A stretch of 64,000 nt of DNA from Opisthocomus hoazin (Eukaryota > Chordata > Aves > Opisthocomiformes > Opisthocomidae), in contig NC_134422.1 of assembly GCF_030867145.1 (NCBI RefSeq), positions 13,588,531 to 13,652,530 of the forward strand, read 5' to 3'. Made by a program: the position numbers and the translations under genes. Shown here piece by piece: positions 13,501 through 28,500 of the stretch (position 1 is its first letter; every line of letters begins with the position of its first letter). The notes under the pieces were generated by a model. That model made no database searches and had not been told where the DNA came from. It worked only from the letters and a program-made list of their open reading frames with translations.

Positions 13501-16500
13501 TAGGGAGGTTTCCTCATAGTAGCTCAATAGCCAACCTATCGTTCCTCCCAAAAACTGCTCTTCACACCGCTAAGTGTACAGGCTACTCAACTGCTGGGCA
13601 GGTAGAACGACGTCTCTGCTTTCATTATACAGCTCTCTAGTGCCTGGATTTAACCAACTGCCATAACAGAATGGAAAAAATTATGCTTAACTTTCAAAAG
13701 CAGTGACCAGAATAATTATTTCCCACTGTAGTCAGTGCCTGGGAAAAGAATTAGGCCAGAAGCTAAGCAGCTGTGAAAATCCCAGTCCAGCTCTGTGTCT
13801 GTAATCGGTGCTTTTGCATCACTTGACACCATGCTATGTAACAGCTGACTGTATAGATCTTATTCCTTGTTTTCTGAGAAAGGGAGGATGATGCCTCCAG
13901 CACAGAGGTACCTCCTTCTGTCAGAAATAATTTCCTAGAAAGAGTACTTCAATCAGCATAGCCTTGTACTACCTACAGATCTAAAATGATTTTTTTTTAA
14001 AAAATTCTCTTTTTTTCCTCACTTTATTTTCAAGTAGCTGCCAGCAATACTTCAGAGCTATTAATTTTTTTCTATCTCATCCTATAACTTGGGTATTGCA
14101 GGCAGAGTAGTTTGAACCTAGCTGGGTGAGGAGACACACTGTCAGAGAAGACAGGGCAACACCGATTTCCCTGTACCCATATGCTGCTCTAGACCAACAG
14201 GCCTGTTCGTGGTATCCAGCAAATCCCATTACACTGGCTTTTTGCCTGCCCTACCCACAGCCAAACCAAGGTGGGCTATCCTATCCCCCTCTTTTCTAGA
14301 GCTTTTAGTGGCCTTCAGGGAAAAACTTCCTTGCACAGGCAGGGGGGAACATCTAACTCACCTTGCCTCTGCCTGGAGCAGTCACCCACAGCCAGAGCAG
14401 AATTTCAGTGCTCAGCCAGAGTTGCTGGTGGTGTCAATGAGAGCATTTCTTTGCTCACGTAAACAGATCAGAAAGAAGACCTGAACCCACAAAGTCTCAT
14501 TTCAGCGGGAGACTTGTCAATGGATTCACCCGAGGAACCATCAGATGTTAATCCAGGGCTGTGCACCACCCACTCTAACAGAACATCTTAAGTATACATA
14601 GAAGCTTTAATAATTAATCCTATGGTAACTTTTGTGAGCCAAAGGTCAGCAGAAGTCTGCACAAGGCTGGTCATGAGCCAGAAAGAAATAGTACAAATCT
14701 GCAGGGGCTAACACTGAATTTACAAGAGGTTTGCTGTCATCCTGGGGATGCTTGGCAGTCCCTGATGCCTGTGACTACAGCAGTGACTGCATTCACCTGC
14801 CTCACTGGAGAATCAATTTGGCTTGTAAAAAAAAAAAACACATCCCCACATTAAAGTAGGAAAGGAATTAAATTAAAAAACCAAAACCACTACACACAAC
14901 CCCCAAAAGTAAAATACAGGCAAGCTACAGCAAGAAATAGGAGAGAGAACAGACTACCTTTTGGGAATTAATCACTAGCATTAACTAGATGTCTGTCAAG
15001 CACTTTGACGACGGAAATCTAGAATATAGACCAATACAGATGACTGGCACAGCAAAACTGCAAAGACTAGAAAGAGAGGAACAGACAGAGACAGAGAGAA
15101 AGAGAGGGAAAAGCAGACAAAGTAAGAATTATCATTAGCAACTGGATCAGTATGCTGAATTGTAAAGAACACATTAAAAATTATGATCAAGGAATACCAT
15201 GGTTAAAAGGATTATCTAATGGGCATCAATAAAAACAACCCAGGGAAAGAAAGTATTTCTGAGGGATCCTCTGTGATATACTTACATTTATTTTGACTTC
15301 TACAATAGCTGCAAGGCCAAACGCCATCGCTGCAAGGATCATACCTGTTGCCATTTTCCTAATAGGTCTACGGAGCAAATGAAAGAGGTACCATAAAGAC
15401 AAAAAAAAAATCTAAAATATAGAATACCATTCCTCGGAGCCAAAGATGTGCCAAAACCATGTAATAAACTGTCCAACAGGTGGCAATGGGGGTGACATGC
15501 TGTTTAAATTGCCAATCATTTAACTTAAAACTATTCTGTTATTCTGTATGAGGCCAGCACTGAGGCCAATTAAAACTGATATGCAATGTAAAAAGCTCTT
15601 TGCTTGCAAGTTTCATATTATCTCATTCCTAGCTCTTCTAGTGGGAATAGCTCATGGCATTATGTTAACCTGTGATGTAGGAAGGAGCACTAGAAATGAT
15701 ATATCTTCAAGTCCCTTTTGGGAAAGGCAAAAGAAAAGCAGCATGCTATTTAGCAGCAGGAATGAGGAGACGAAAAATGTACAGTTTGTGTCATCAATGT
15801 TTCTGACCATCTGTGGCATCATTCTGGGTTATTTCTCGTGCCAATACATTTACATTTCTAGAGAATAAAGAGCTGGTTTCTGAACTCGGAGCAGAACTAG
15901 TGCTACTCTACCACAGTTACATGAGACAATCTGATATAAAGCAGAGTAAAATAGGTAAGAATGGCAGGTCCAAACTGAGTATTGGGTTGTTGAGATTTGA
16001 AATAAATCTGGTTCTAGATTCAGTGGTCTCCACTCTTTGTGGTGGTCTGGATCCACATTCCAGATTGACTGGGCTGTGGGAAATCCAGATTAGGAACCCA
16101 AATTCTGTCTCTCAGTTACATGCCCTAGGATAAGAAAATATTTACTGCTTGCATCTTGTAATAAAAAATGTTTTTTATCTTCAGTGCTGCATTGGGATTT
16201 TGTAGCACAAACTTTCAGCCGCATAGGCTAACTCCCTGCAGGCTACGGTGTTTCCACAGCCACTGCTGTAGCTGAGCTGGATAGGAGCCTGTTAGTAGTC
16301 CACACCCAGGGGACAGAAACAGCCTGGTATTCAGTCCTGATCGGTGCATGAGTTTGTGCTGCTGGGTGAACTGGCCTGTGAACTGGTCATCAGATGTGAA
16401 GTTTTCTGTTGAGTCGGGGCTCAGTCCAGGGCATGGGCTCACACTGAGGTAACATGGAGAAGCACAGCTTCTGATGTGTGTCCTCCAAAGGGCACCATCA

Positions 16501-19500
16501 CAGGGCTGGACAATGTCTCTGATATGCCTTTAGGTGCAAGTAATTCAGCATGATGGGAGAGGATCAGCAGGGTGAAGGGTAGGCTTCTGAGGCTCCTTCC
16601 ATCCCCATTTTATGTGGTTTTGTCTATCCAGCATTTTAGCTTGGTTTAGGAACAAGCTTTTTAAGCCAATCTCCTGCTCATCGCCTCTTCCCACACTGTG
16701 GTTCGTGTTGAGAAGTGGTGCTGGAGCACAGAAACTTGGTTCCTTTCAGCTGAAACTGTGCTGGCAGAGACACTCCATGAGTGCACATAATGTACTCCCA
16801 CTGCTAAAGGGCATCAGTCCACAGAGGCAGACTACAGACACTCTGAAGTAAAATCCCCCAATATGCATAAAGTGGGTCTCAGAACCAACCTGGAGGTCTG
16901 CTCCTATTACACTGCACATATTGCTAACATACACTTGGAATAAAATGTTTGGGCCATGTGGAAATTCCCTTATGTTCTCATTGGTTCAGATTCTAGTGTG
17001 GAATCTGCTTTCACAACACCACATGTAGCCCACAGTGCATTTGGTCCCACAGGGACTTTTCAAGAAGGGATTTATTTAGGGTGTATATAGGAAATAAGGT
17101 GAAGAACATGTTGATCAAACTCAAAGAGGGACTGTTCATATCTGCTTTTAGGGAAAACCTGTACAGAGCAGAATCCAACATCACTGAATTAATTTTCCGC
17201 TCTGGAATTTCCAGGGCCTATGGAAGAGAGTGATGCTGCCTGTTGGGAATGAAGTAGAGGCAAGTACTGGGAAGGGTGAATGGAAATTTGTGTTTCTTCT
17301 CCTTAAAAGCTATTCTGCACACTTGCTACAAAAAGAATAAGAACTGAAGCATCTGCATTGTCCCCAATTACTTACGTGAAATTGAATTTGCACATGTTTA
17401 TCAGGGGGTAGAGCCCAAGGTCAAAAATCGGGATGAAGACAAGAATAAGAAGTGGATTTAAGAACTGCAATACAAAAGAATTGGAGTTTAGTGACTAGAA
17501 AGCAACGTTCAGTAATTAAACTCATAAAGCACTGTCCTCCAGAAATAATTCCATTACAGAAAGGACATGAACAAACACTTAAAAACCTCCTTTTAAAATA
17601 TAATGATAGTTTGCACTCCGACAGCTTCTGCTATTTAGTTTTCACAGGCACGAATAAGTTTTGTTCATATCCTCCCCTCCAAGAGGTAAGCAAGGATCAC
17701 TGACCCAATTTCCCTGAAGAGAGAACAGAAGCATTATATTTTTAAAAAGTACAAAACCCACTGACAATAGAAGCAGGTGACCTTCGGTGCTGTGGAGGGA
17801 CCTTACAACAAATCAACAATAATGGAAACATCCTGGAGCTTCAGCAAAATCCCAGAGGAAAAGGCACTATTCTGCGAGACTGGCAATTTCTCACACTTCC
17901 ACACAGTCTGGTAATCCCCCAGGAACTGCATTTCTCCTGGGAGGGCCAGAGCTTGTCTGCCAGCCAACAGCGGCCGAGCAAGAAAATACTGTGATGGAGA
18001 ACAAGGAGAGAGAGATACTGTCTCAGTTTCAAAGGAAGATTTCAGGGAACAGAACAGCTTTGAATTTCTCCAGAGCTGTTCAGCGTAAGAACTGCAATCA
18101 GCTGTGACAACACGGCACCATCCTGGAGCCTTCACATTTTCAGCTGCCCTGCAGGAAGGGAGGAAGGAAACATACTTCGGGCACAATGCTCATCCCAGAG
18201 CAGAGGCCTGTAAAAAGGAGACACGGCTTGTATCCTCCACATCGAATCACAGAATGATTTGGGTTGGAAAGGACCTTATAGACCATCTTGTTCCAACCCC
18301 CCTGCCATGGGCAGGGACACCTTCCACTAGACCAGGTTGCTCAAAGCCCCATCCAACCTGGCCTTCAACACTTTCAGGGAGGGGGCAGCCACAGCTTCTC
18401 TGGGCAACCTGTTCCAGTGCCTCGCCACCCTCATAGTAAAGAATTTCTTCCTTATATACAGTCTGAATCTTCCCTCTTTTGGTTTAAAGCCATTACCCCT
18501 TGTCCTATCACTACAGGCCCTTGTAAAAAGTCCCTCCAGCTTTCTTGTAGGCCCTTTCAGGTACTGGAAGGCCACTAGAAGGTCTCCCTGAAGCCTTCTC
18601 TTCTCCAGGCTGAACAGCCCCAACTCTCTCAGCCTTTCCTCACAGCAGAGGTGCTTCAGCCCTCTGATCATTTTTGTGGCCTCCTCTGGACCGGCTCCAA
18701 CAGGTCCATGTCTTTCCTGTGCTGAGGGCTCCAGAGCTGAATACAGGACTCCTGGTGGGGTCTCACCAGAGCAGAGTAAAGGAACAGAATCACCTGCCTC
18801 AACCTGCTGGCCACAATTCTCTTGATGCATCCCAGGATACTGTTGGCCTTCTGGGCTGCGAGCGCATATTGCTGGGTCATGTTGAGCTTCTTGTCCACCA
18901 GCACCCCCAAGTCCTTCTCGGTACAGCTGCTCTCAATCCATTCTACACTCAGCCTGTATTTGGGCTTGGGATTGCCCTGACCCAAGTGCAGGACCTTACA
19001 CTTGGCCTTGTTGTACTTCATGAGGTTCACACACCTCTCTAGCCTGTCCAGGTCCCTCTGAATGGCATCCCTTCCCTCGTGTCGACTGCACACTTGATGC
19101 CATTGGAAAACTTGCTGAGGATGCACTCAATCCCACTGTCCTTGTTGCCAACAAAGATGTTAAACAGTGCCAGTCCCAATACTGACCCCTGAAGAACATC
19201 GCTCATTACTGGTCTCCACTTGGACATTGAGCCAACAAGAATAGTTCAAGAACTGTGGCATGTCTCCCCCTACCTCTGCACTGTTCTGCAGGATTCAGCC
19301 TCAGTGTTAAGACATCCTTGGGGTCTTTTGAACCCCAAAACTGAGCTTTCAAAACAGCTAGTGAGCAATCAGGCAGAGTCCAAAGCACAGCAGTCAGCAC
19401 GAGCAGTGCTATTACCTTCAAATGGAGCAGAAAAAGGCCACTGGTCCCATGAGAAAAATAAAATGAGATATAAAATAAAAATGAGAAAGAAAAAGAAAAT

Positions 19501-22500
19501 ACATTTCTAAGGGTTATTTCCTACCCTGTAGTATCTTTTACCTGCATTTGGTCAGGCTGGAGGACATATATTCCCTGAAACAAAAAGATATTTCAAGTGA
19601 TTCATAAACACCATAGTATGACAGTGCGTATGCCAAATAAGCAACCAGTCCAGTAGCAGCCTTCGCAGCAAAGCTGGTTTCCTCACATTGTTTGCTTTAT
19701 GCTGGCTTTAGCAGCTGGTATTGTGCTCTTGACAATTGTTGTCTAAGGACACAGTGTTTGATGAGAATCGGTTTGCAAAATGAAGCTACACTCAGATCTT
19801 GGTACGTGGCAGCTGGGACACAGCCTGTGATGGGTATTGAGACCCATCTTTCAGACTGGCTGAGCCATGAACTAGGTGAGTGGGGAGGAACGGGCATGTT
19901 AGTGTCTCAGCTGGGATTTGGACTCAGAGCTCCCTCCATCCTTGCTTCCGTAATGGGAAAAGCCCAAATCCTGCAAGTGACAACTCTCAAGTTTCAGGGC
20001 CCTCTGAGCTCTGTTGTCATTTCTCCCAAGCACCCCAAAAGGATACCAAAAGACCATCCCTGAGCCAGTGGGCTGCATAAACACCTCTTTCATCTCTCCA
20101 TCTGCACAGGACACCAAATGGGCTTTGGTCAACTGTTCAACTGTAACTTCTTGGTTTGAACCAAGAGTCTTCAAGGCTGTAGGAGGTGCCTCACCCTTGC
20201 ATCACTGTACACAGCCCCTACAATTAGGCAAGGTCAACAGGGATGGATGGAGGGATCCCAGTTCCCAAAAGAGACCTACAAGCTGTCTCCAGGGAGGGGC
20301 TGGTGTTTATCTGAATGCCACACAATGCTTTTCATTTGAAATTAAGACGAAGAGAAGAGGCGGGGGAAAATTAGGAAGGAAATAATCTTTCCAAGAAAGC
20401 TCTGTGGGGGGGTTGTCTCCTGTCTGCCAGGCTTGTCCTGAGCTGAATCTGGCATATCTGCCTGCCTCTGCCAGCAGCTGCCTCCTGGGAGTGTGGAAAT
20501 CACTGGTCATGGCAAAGGAGTCTTACAATTAATAATATCAGGCAAATACCCCCTCCTGCTACTTTGTGCACACTATACAAATGTGTCATTAGGAAACAAG
20601 CCTGCAAATATTCATCTCACACTAAATCATTCCCTGTTTAACTCCAGATTTCCTAGCCGAGCCCTTTATCTGCAGAAAGGAAAAGCATGAAATAGTACAA
20701 ACATGAACTCCAACAAGCCTGATGGTGGGATCATCCCAATGTTGCAGTTAATTCTCACCTTCATGAGCTGGGATAACTCACCACTGGAGAGGGAACAAGA
20801 CAAACACTAGCCAAAAATCTGTCCAAGTTGGTGTGACAAAAAAGCCCTGAATATGCCCTTCTCCAGCATGGAGAGTTTAATAAGTGACACCTGGTGATTC
20901 TTAGATGTTCTGCTAATGGACCACTAAGTGCACATGACCAAAACAGCAGAAAACAAAGTTTTTAGATACACATCACAAAGACTTCATGAACTTTCATTAT
21001 TTTGTCCTTCTTTGGTAGATAAATATTACCCAAGGTGTAGTCTTTTTCATGCCTCATTTGAATTAATTAAGCCTAATGAGTATCACATGCTGAGTGCCCA
21101 ATTATTAATATGAGTGACATAGAAGGCCTCAAATTTTGGGCTTTAAGTCAATTTTAAACTGGAAAATGGGCATTTGCAACCCTAAATTCTGATGCGAGCA
21201 TCCACAGGTAAGATCTAGATGGGCTGTTAACACATAGATATCTGGAAACCAGCCCTGTATGGTGGCGTCTTTAGGCAGATAGCTGATCCACATTTATTTG
21301 CCACTGCATCCTGCACCATTTGCCATTCACGTCTTTGAAGAACTTTATGGCTACTAACCTCACCACATCTCTACCCTACACACAAGACTCCTGCTGGTTT
21401 TGAGAGGCTTAACGTATCACCAAGTAAGCCAGAGCAGAAATATACAACCGCAACAGCTCTAGTTACAGCTTAGAAGAGCTGTGTGAACTTTGCCTGACTT
21501 CTCTGTCTTCAGTAGGGTAGGAGGATGGAAACCCTACCTGCTCAAGGTCACAGAGTGACCAGTTGCCAGTAGGTCAGCACTCCTGACCTTGCAGGCTGCT
21601 GATGTCTCCCCGGTCCTTGCTCCTTGCCAAGATGTGCTGTGATGAACTGAACATGGCTGCACAGAGCCTCTTGCTTCTAATCACCAAAAGTGCAACTCAC
21701 CCAGACTCATCAAGCTCTTAGTACTGCGAGACTCTGGTTAAAAAGCAAAAGCAGGGATGTTACTACTAGTCTTACCAGCCCTGGTGACAATAAGTACTTA
21801 CAAAATCAGCATTCATTTTCGTGGCTTGCAAAGTCCACCTGGATCCCTAAGGAGAAAACAGACAGCTGTGAAGATTCAAATATGTCCTGTGGGACTAGAA
21901 AACAGGGGAACAGAGAAGATGACGGTGCTGGAGGTCTTATTTCCCATCTATTCCTTCCCTTCCCTGTAATGCCTGGCAGTAGGCAGGGCACATTCTTCCT
22001 TCTCAAGCTCCTGTGCCAGACACCTGGCAGGACTGCGAAGGGATGGCCAGCAGCGATAGTGGGTACTGCCTCAGCAAGCCCTTGGACACCTGGTAGGAGT
22101 GTGGCACTCTGTGTCCCCAGGATGCTTTGGTGTTACCCTGGAAGGTCAAGGGTGCAAAACCACGCTGGCAGGCGGACCTGCAATGTGATGTACTGTACCT
22201 GCTGATCAAACAGGGCCCAGAACATTGGCAGCGGTATGAAGAGGAAGAGAACGCGTGTCACCATTTTAACCTCCCCAATCAGCTGTTTCTGTAAAGGGAA
22301 CAAGGAAAAAACATAAGGTAAGAGTGAAAAGCCAACAGGTGATTAAAGCCACAAAGCATGAGAGGTCCTATTTCTTTCTACATGGCAGTTATTCATCACA
22401 CTTATTCATGATATGGGACATATTTGCATTTCTGCATTTCAGTGCAGCACCTAAACTGTCCATTAAGGGTCAGGAGAGTACAGAAGTGGGAAGGGACAGG

Positions 22501-25500
22501 ACAAACCAGCCCCGAGCATGTGAGGAGTGGTGTGGCCAGGCCAGTCTTACTGTCTCCCTTGTCTGTCTGCCCATCTCCCCTCTTCCCCCTCCAAATCTGC
22601 CAGGTAGAGCACCACTTACCGAGTATTTTTCCGACGCCCAGTCCAGCCAGTGATCTCTCTTTGGAATCTGATGGGAGCGGTTTTTCAGCCGGTTTTTAAT
22701 AGCAAACTAGGAAGAAAAACAGGTAACTCCCTCGTGGCATATCTGTTCTTGTCGCGTTTCCCACTCAAGGCTGGCCTCCTCATCTCCACATGTAAGCAGT
22801 GTCAGAAAACTGCAGGAGTTTTGCTGCACACTTCCAAAATCTTGGATTGGATGCTTTATGACCAATTCTCTGCAGGGAACTTTCTGTGACATTGGTTGAT
22901 TTAAGGCATGACATGGGAATGAACTACCTCATGGGCTTGTCTTTTGGAGATAAATCTGACACTAGCCCCTGAAGACTGTTTCATGGTTGATCTAAAACCT
23001 ACCACATGACAAAGCTTTAAACATTATTGCTTCAGTTCTCTTCCAAAAAGTACCTGTCGAATTGACCAATGTGCCAGGGAGGAAATACTTTGTTACCCAA
23101 AGCCATGTCAAAAACAGAACTCTCACTCCCTTCCTGTTCTATAGACCTTTCTTTGCATATTCCTGGCGCAACCCATGTCTCACTCATTCCTAGACCAGCT
23201 TTCAAGTTGGTTTCTCACTGGAGGAGAAATCAGTGACACATTGTTTGTTTATGCTATATGTTCCAGTCACTGAACACAGCCACCCTAGCAGACCTTACTT
23301 AGAAATCCTATCCTTAAGATCTGGCCTGTTTCCCCAAGGAAAATCTGTCACTAGGATTGACCTAGGTAAAAAGGAAGCAACTGCTGTTAGCAACAGCTTC
23401 CTGAAAAAGAAACATCATTATCCACCTAATAATAAAAGAGTATTTTTTCACATATTGAGCTCACACACTATGAAAAATAATTGATAAGGCTATAATGCAA
23501 CTTCAGCAGGTGTCTCTTGCATTTACATGAACACGCTGAATGTGTGTAATATGAATGTGTACTGTCTGCTGAACTGATAAACTTCAGTAAAATTATTAAT
23601 TTGAAAAAAATGGAGTCATATATTTGATACTCTGAGTTTCTGAATTTTCCTTTCAGTTCAGTCTCCACCAGCACCTGCCACTAGTGGTTCAATTGACATC
23701 AACTGAACAGTTGACGGAGGTAAGGAAAAACAACTGACATGTTGAAGGGATAAACTAGGACTTAAATGCATTTCTTACTCCTTACAGCTTATCAGCAAGA
23801 CACCCAGCAGCAGCACGCAGAAGAACTCCAAACGTCACCTCCCCTTCCCCTTTGCACTTTTCTGACCTGCAACATGTCACGCACGAAACAGAGAATGGCA
23901 CACACTTACCCCGATGCATTTGCACACTTCAAGTAAGACGTTCCCCTGGGGTGGTGTTTTTCTGTACAGTCCACTTCCAGCAACGAAAACAACTGAAAAA
24001 TATTATAATCCAAATGGAAATTCACATGACTGAGGCCCAGTCCTGCACTGGATTCTGGGAAGGATCCCCCACCCCTGTATTCAGCAGAAATCCTCTGCCC
24101 TTGGGGCTTACAGGATTGCACTTTAACAAAATAAATATATAGGACTCCTTTAATGCCTTCAGATGGAAGAAAATACAACATCATAAAAGGGGCAGTGTGA
24201 CTGCTCAGACGTCACGGTCATCTTCTCATGATCTGCTCTGGCACAACAGGCACCTCCACATCCAATTCCTTCTGGGAATCAAAGCTTTGAAACTTCCCCC
24301 ATCGGTGCTTTTTGTAGGCTAAACTTAAAATACAATCCACATTGAATTGCTGCACCTGATGTTGGAAATCAGCCCTGAGTCATTGCAACCATGTGAGGAT
24401 TAATCCAGATCCAGCACAGGCTCTGTGTACTTGATTCTCACACACATTTCAATGGAAACTGCCACGAAGGTCACTGCACCGCACACTGCTGTTAACAGAA
24501 ATTACCTCTGTTCATTGTTTCCACAAAGGCATATACAATTTCAGATATTGTTTTGTCTTGGTTTTCTCCCTCAAAGCACAAAGAATATTGGACCGAGGCT
24601 TCAAAATCCTGTCAGAGAGGGGGCTATCTGATTACATATCATTTGTCCTGCTCTTTGAGAGCACATTGCAATTCCAAAGACGTTAGCAGGGAGAAGAACA
24701 ATAAAAGCTGAGCATGAAATCCATATAACAAACCAACCTCAATGTTTTAAACTAACCCAATTGTCTGAGTCAGTCCACAGCCAGCAGAGAAAAGCAGGCA
24801 CCTCTGTCCAAGACAGGAGGCCTGGGACACTACAGGGAAGTCGCCATTTCTCTTTTCTGACTATGAAGACCCTTCACACCCAGTTTCAACTTCCAGGACT
24901 GTCAGAGAGACCTCTGAAATCAATTTAGGTGAGTCACAGTGAAAGATGCTTCTCCAAAGTCACCCAGAGGGTGTTGTTGCACTTCCTAGTTTTTAGCATC
25001 TCCCTGTGGACTTGTTGGCGCCTCTAAAAGGTGATTAATTAGGCTTGCTGAAATACCTTCTGGCAGTGCCATTGACTTCTTTGGGAACTGAGGTTCCTGC
25101 ATTAGGTTTGGCATTTGGAATTAAATAGTACCAATCTTCCCCCAGCTTTCAGAACCTGAAACAGCCCAGAAAATCTTGATCTAGAAGATTTCCATTCTGC
25201 CTCTAATCTGTCCTTATTTTCCATCATCACGTGGTGAGGGCCAGTCAGGGCTAAAAGGGTATTTTCTCCAGTTCTTCATGCTGCTCACATAGTCAAATAT
25301 TTATCACTTCCAAGAGCATTTTAGCATGTTACAAAAAGAACACAGAGCTGCTTTGCCAGGCAGGCCATGGAATCTGGCAGCAGGACACTAGCTAAAAACA
25401 CATTTCAATTGATGGCTTCACTGAAATGGCAATATTTACACGTCCATTTTGCCCTGGGCAACTACTACTCTGCTAGAAACATTCATCACACAATGGTGTA

Positions 25501-28500
25501 CAGAAGAGCCTGTGCTGCCTTAAACTGATAGGAACAGGCCACAGGGGAAAAGAGAAGATTCTCAGGCTCGTGACCATGCACTTTTTTGAACATAATTGCT
25601 GTAACGTTAGCTGTGGCCTGATGACATTTCTCCAGTGTCCTGATTCTTCTCTCTGATGGAAGTTTGAGGGGAAATAGTGACATTCACATTCACTGGGGGA
25701 TGAAATTTTCAAACCACAGATGCTGTGTTGAAATCACACGATTGCTTGGTCTCCCAATTAAACTAATAAGCTGAATGAGAAGTCACCCCACGCTGTGTCA
25801 AAACCTCTCAAATGCAGCATAAGGGGACTGTTCCCCTCAGCAGCTTGCAGCTGTGAAACTAAAGCTAATGGGGTGTACTCTGTATTAGTTACCAAGGAGT
25901 AAAAGTAAAACTGTGGAAATTGCTGAGTATTTTATAAGGGTTGAAGAAGAAGTCTTGACAAGTACATTAATGGGGCTAAGATGCAAGCTTTAGGAAGCAG
26001 GGTTATTGCAGCTGCCTCCTGACACTTGGACAATAAGGGCTTTTTATTGTAACATAACCATAAATTGTCACTGTAATTGTGGGAATTACTTCAGCCAAGT
26101 AAAGCGAGACAGCTCAGAATAAAGTAACGTCTCATTCAGCTCCGTCTGCTATTTGTGGTGCACAGATTCTGAAGCAAAAATCTGATCCATTAAAGCAGGC
26201 CCAAAGCTGCAAAGAGCTGGTGGAAAGGTTAGAAATGGCATGCTAAGCTTCCCTTCAAGAAGCTGGGGAACTCTGAGGACTACTCAGATTACAGTTCAAA
26301 GGCCAAGCCTGCTCATAGGCAAAGCTGCAAACCACCATGAGAATCATTTTGGTGCCTCCGTTTACTTTATAGAGCAAGGCAATTGTATTGTGAAACATCC
26401 ACCAGACCACCATCTCATCAGTATCATGATAAAGGATTGCAGTAAAACCATGGTCTGCCCACCCCTAAGTGAACTAGTGATTTTTCTTGCTGTTCTGAAC
26501 TGCGGAATTGTTGGATGACCTTGAACCCTTGATTTTCCCATCGCAGAACCTATCTGGAGCTAGCTATTTGTCCATTTTCTCATCTATCCATGGACTCAGA
26601 AATGGTAACTCCTATTACAAACATTATTGTTTCCACTCACCAAGTGCCAACACCATCAGTGCTGCTGGGACTCCAAAAGCCAGTGCATAACAATCCTCTC
26701 CAAAACATTTCACATCCCCTGAAAAAGAAGTCAGAAATAAAAGCATCTCATTACAGTCAGACTTATGTTACTGGGGCCTTTGATTTGCTCCCCCTAAATC
26801 AGTCACTTCCCTGGCTTTAAATCTTCTTTGCTGGTGCTTGACACTATGAATTGAATCTCCTTAAAACAGTTGTCCTCCCTTGATGAGGACAATTTGGAAG
26901 CATGGTTAGTGTCTGCCAGCAAAAGCAGATGATAATAGGATATTGATGAGAATGGTAGCAGGGAGGGAGCAGACAAACAGGTAGAAAGAAGTAGTAAGAA
27001 CTGTAATTGGGAAAAAAACCCACAGCATTTAGAATAACTTGAAGCCATTCTGTATTTGCTTAGATCTAAATAGCCAGTACTGTGTTTCCACATTATTTGT
27101 GGGAGCTGCATGAGTTATTGGGCTAAAAACCCAAATCTGGTTTCATAGAAACCTGCAGTGAACTAAGTGAAAGCCAATACCGCTACTATAGAAGTGGGAG
27201 CACAGGATTAGTCTTAAAACTCCAGTTCCCTTTCTCACCATCTTCCCGATCTCACTAGAGGCAGCCTGCTCCACATGTCAGGTCTTGCAATAACGCATCA
27301 TGGCTTTGATCAATCTGAGCTATGGTTCACTGAAACTCTGCACCTCTTGGACCTGGCCAGTTCTCTCACCACGTAAATAGAGAGGTCCAGTTGCAAACAG
27401 CAAGCCAGCAGTGGGGTCCGTGGATGCCAGCGAATACAAATTACTGTATTCTTATACAGAGTAATAACAAAACAGCTAAAATCAGGCAATATAGTTAACA
27501 GGAAACCAAGCCATCCAGCCTTCAGTTGATCCTGTTTGTTGTCGCTGGGCAGTCAGTCAACTGCGTAACTTCGTGTGTGCATAGCATTTATTTACTTATT
27601 TTCAGTAAATTAGCTGAAATCCAACAAAGCTGGCAGCAAGATATTATGCACACACTGAACTTTTGACATGCAAAATAAGTTGGACTTCTCCACTTAAAAG
27701 TATATATTCCACATTTCTGCCACGTGTCTCTGAACTGCATTTCTTGCTCTTCCAAGAAAAGCTTTCACATTTAGCAAAAAATTTTACGCTTTCCCCATCC
27801 TCTCCACCTCATTTCCATGTTGCAATTAGTTTACTGCTAGGCTATATTGGCACAGGTTTTGACGTTCAAAGGGGACTGGATTTTCATCTGCCCACTGACT
27901 ACATTGAACAAAAGCCCCGTCCCAACAGGACACTGACCTGGGGACACCAGTGAGAGAAAGACCAAAAGATACAGCATTTGTCTTTGCCCATACACAGGGT
28001 GTGAGTATGAGACAAGCACAGTCGCCCACAGCCTTGTGAAATCAATAGTCTCTTGAAATAACTGTTCTGAACAAAGCTTCCTGGTGGCCTCAGGACAGAA
28101 TGAAAAAAATTGCTACTAAGTGTGAAGGCTACCTTGCCCTTGTCCCGATCCCCACTGCCTATGACCTGCTGCTCTGCCTCTGTGTGTGTATTTAGAGCGT
28201 GCCAATCCCCTTGGCTTCTAGGCACTGCAGTACAACGAAGCAAGTGCAGCAAGACTCGGGGACTAAAAGGGGTTGTACCAGCTGGCTAGAATATAAAGTA
28301 GGTCTTAACTGGGGCATAGGCCTGTGCTTTGTCTTCAAGGCTAGTTGCTCAGGTCTGCAGACCCATGCAAGCATTCCTGGGTGCCAGGACAGAACCCTCC
28401 AGAAGTCAGCAGCACCCTGTGGGAGGGAGAAAGTAGGACTTTAAAACCAGCCCTGCAAAATTTTTCATCCCGGACACCTGCACAGGACAGCAGAGATCAG

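Larger units (their letters stand above)
13341..17375 (-). other. SLC15A2 introns 13 and 14 around exon 14; simple-sequence patches only
   Basis: Intron 14 (13341-15285) contains a poly(A) run near 14827-14840 and a GA-rich stretch at 15067-15118. Intron 13 (15368-17375) shows no recognisable element. Open frames at 15548-16133 and 16215-16442 have no homology I can name. Confidence 0.45.
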
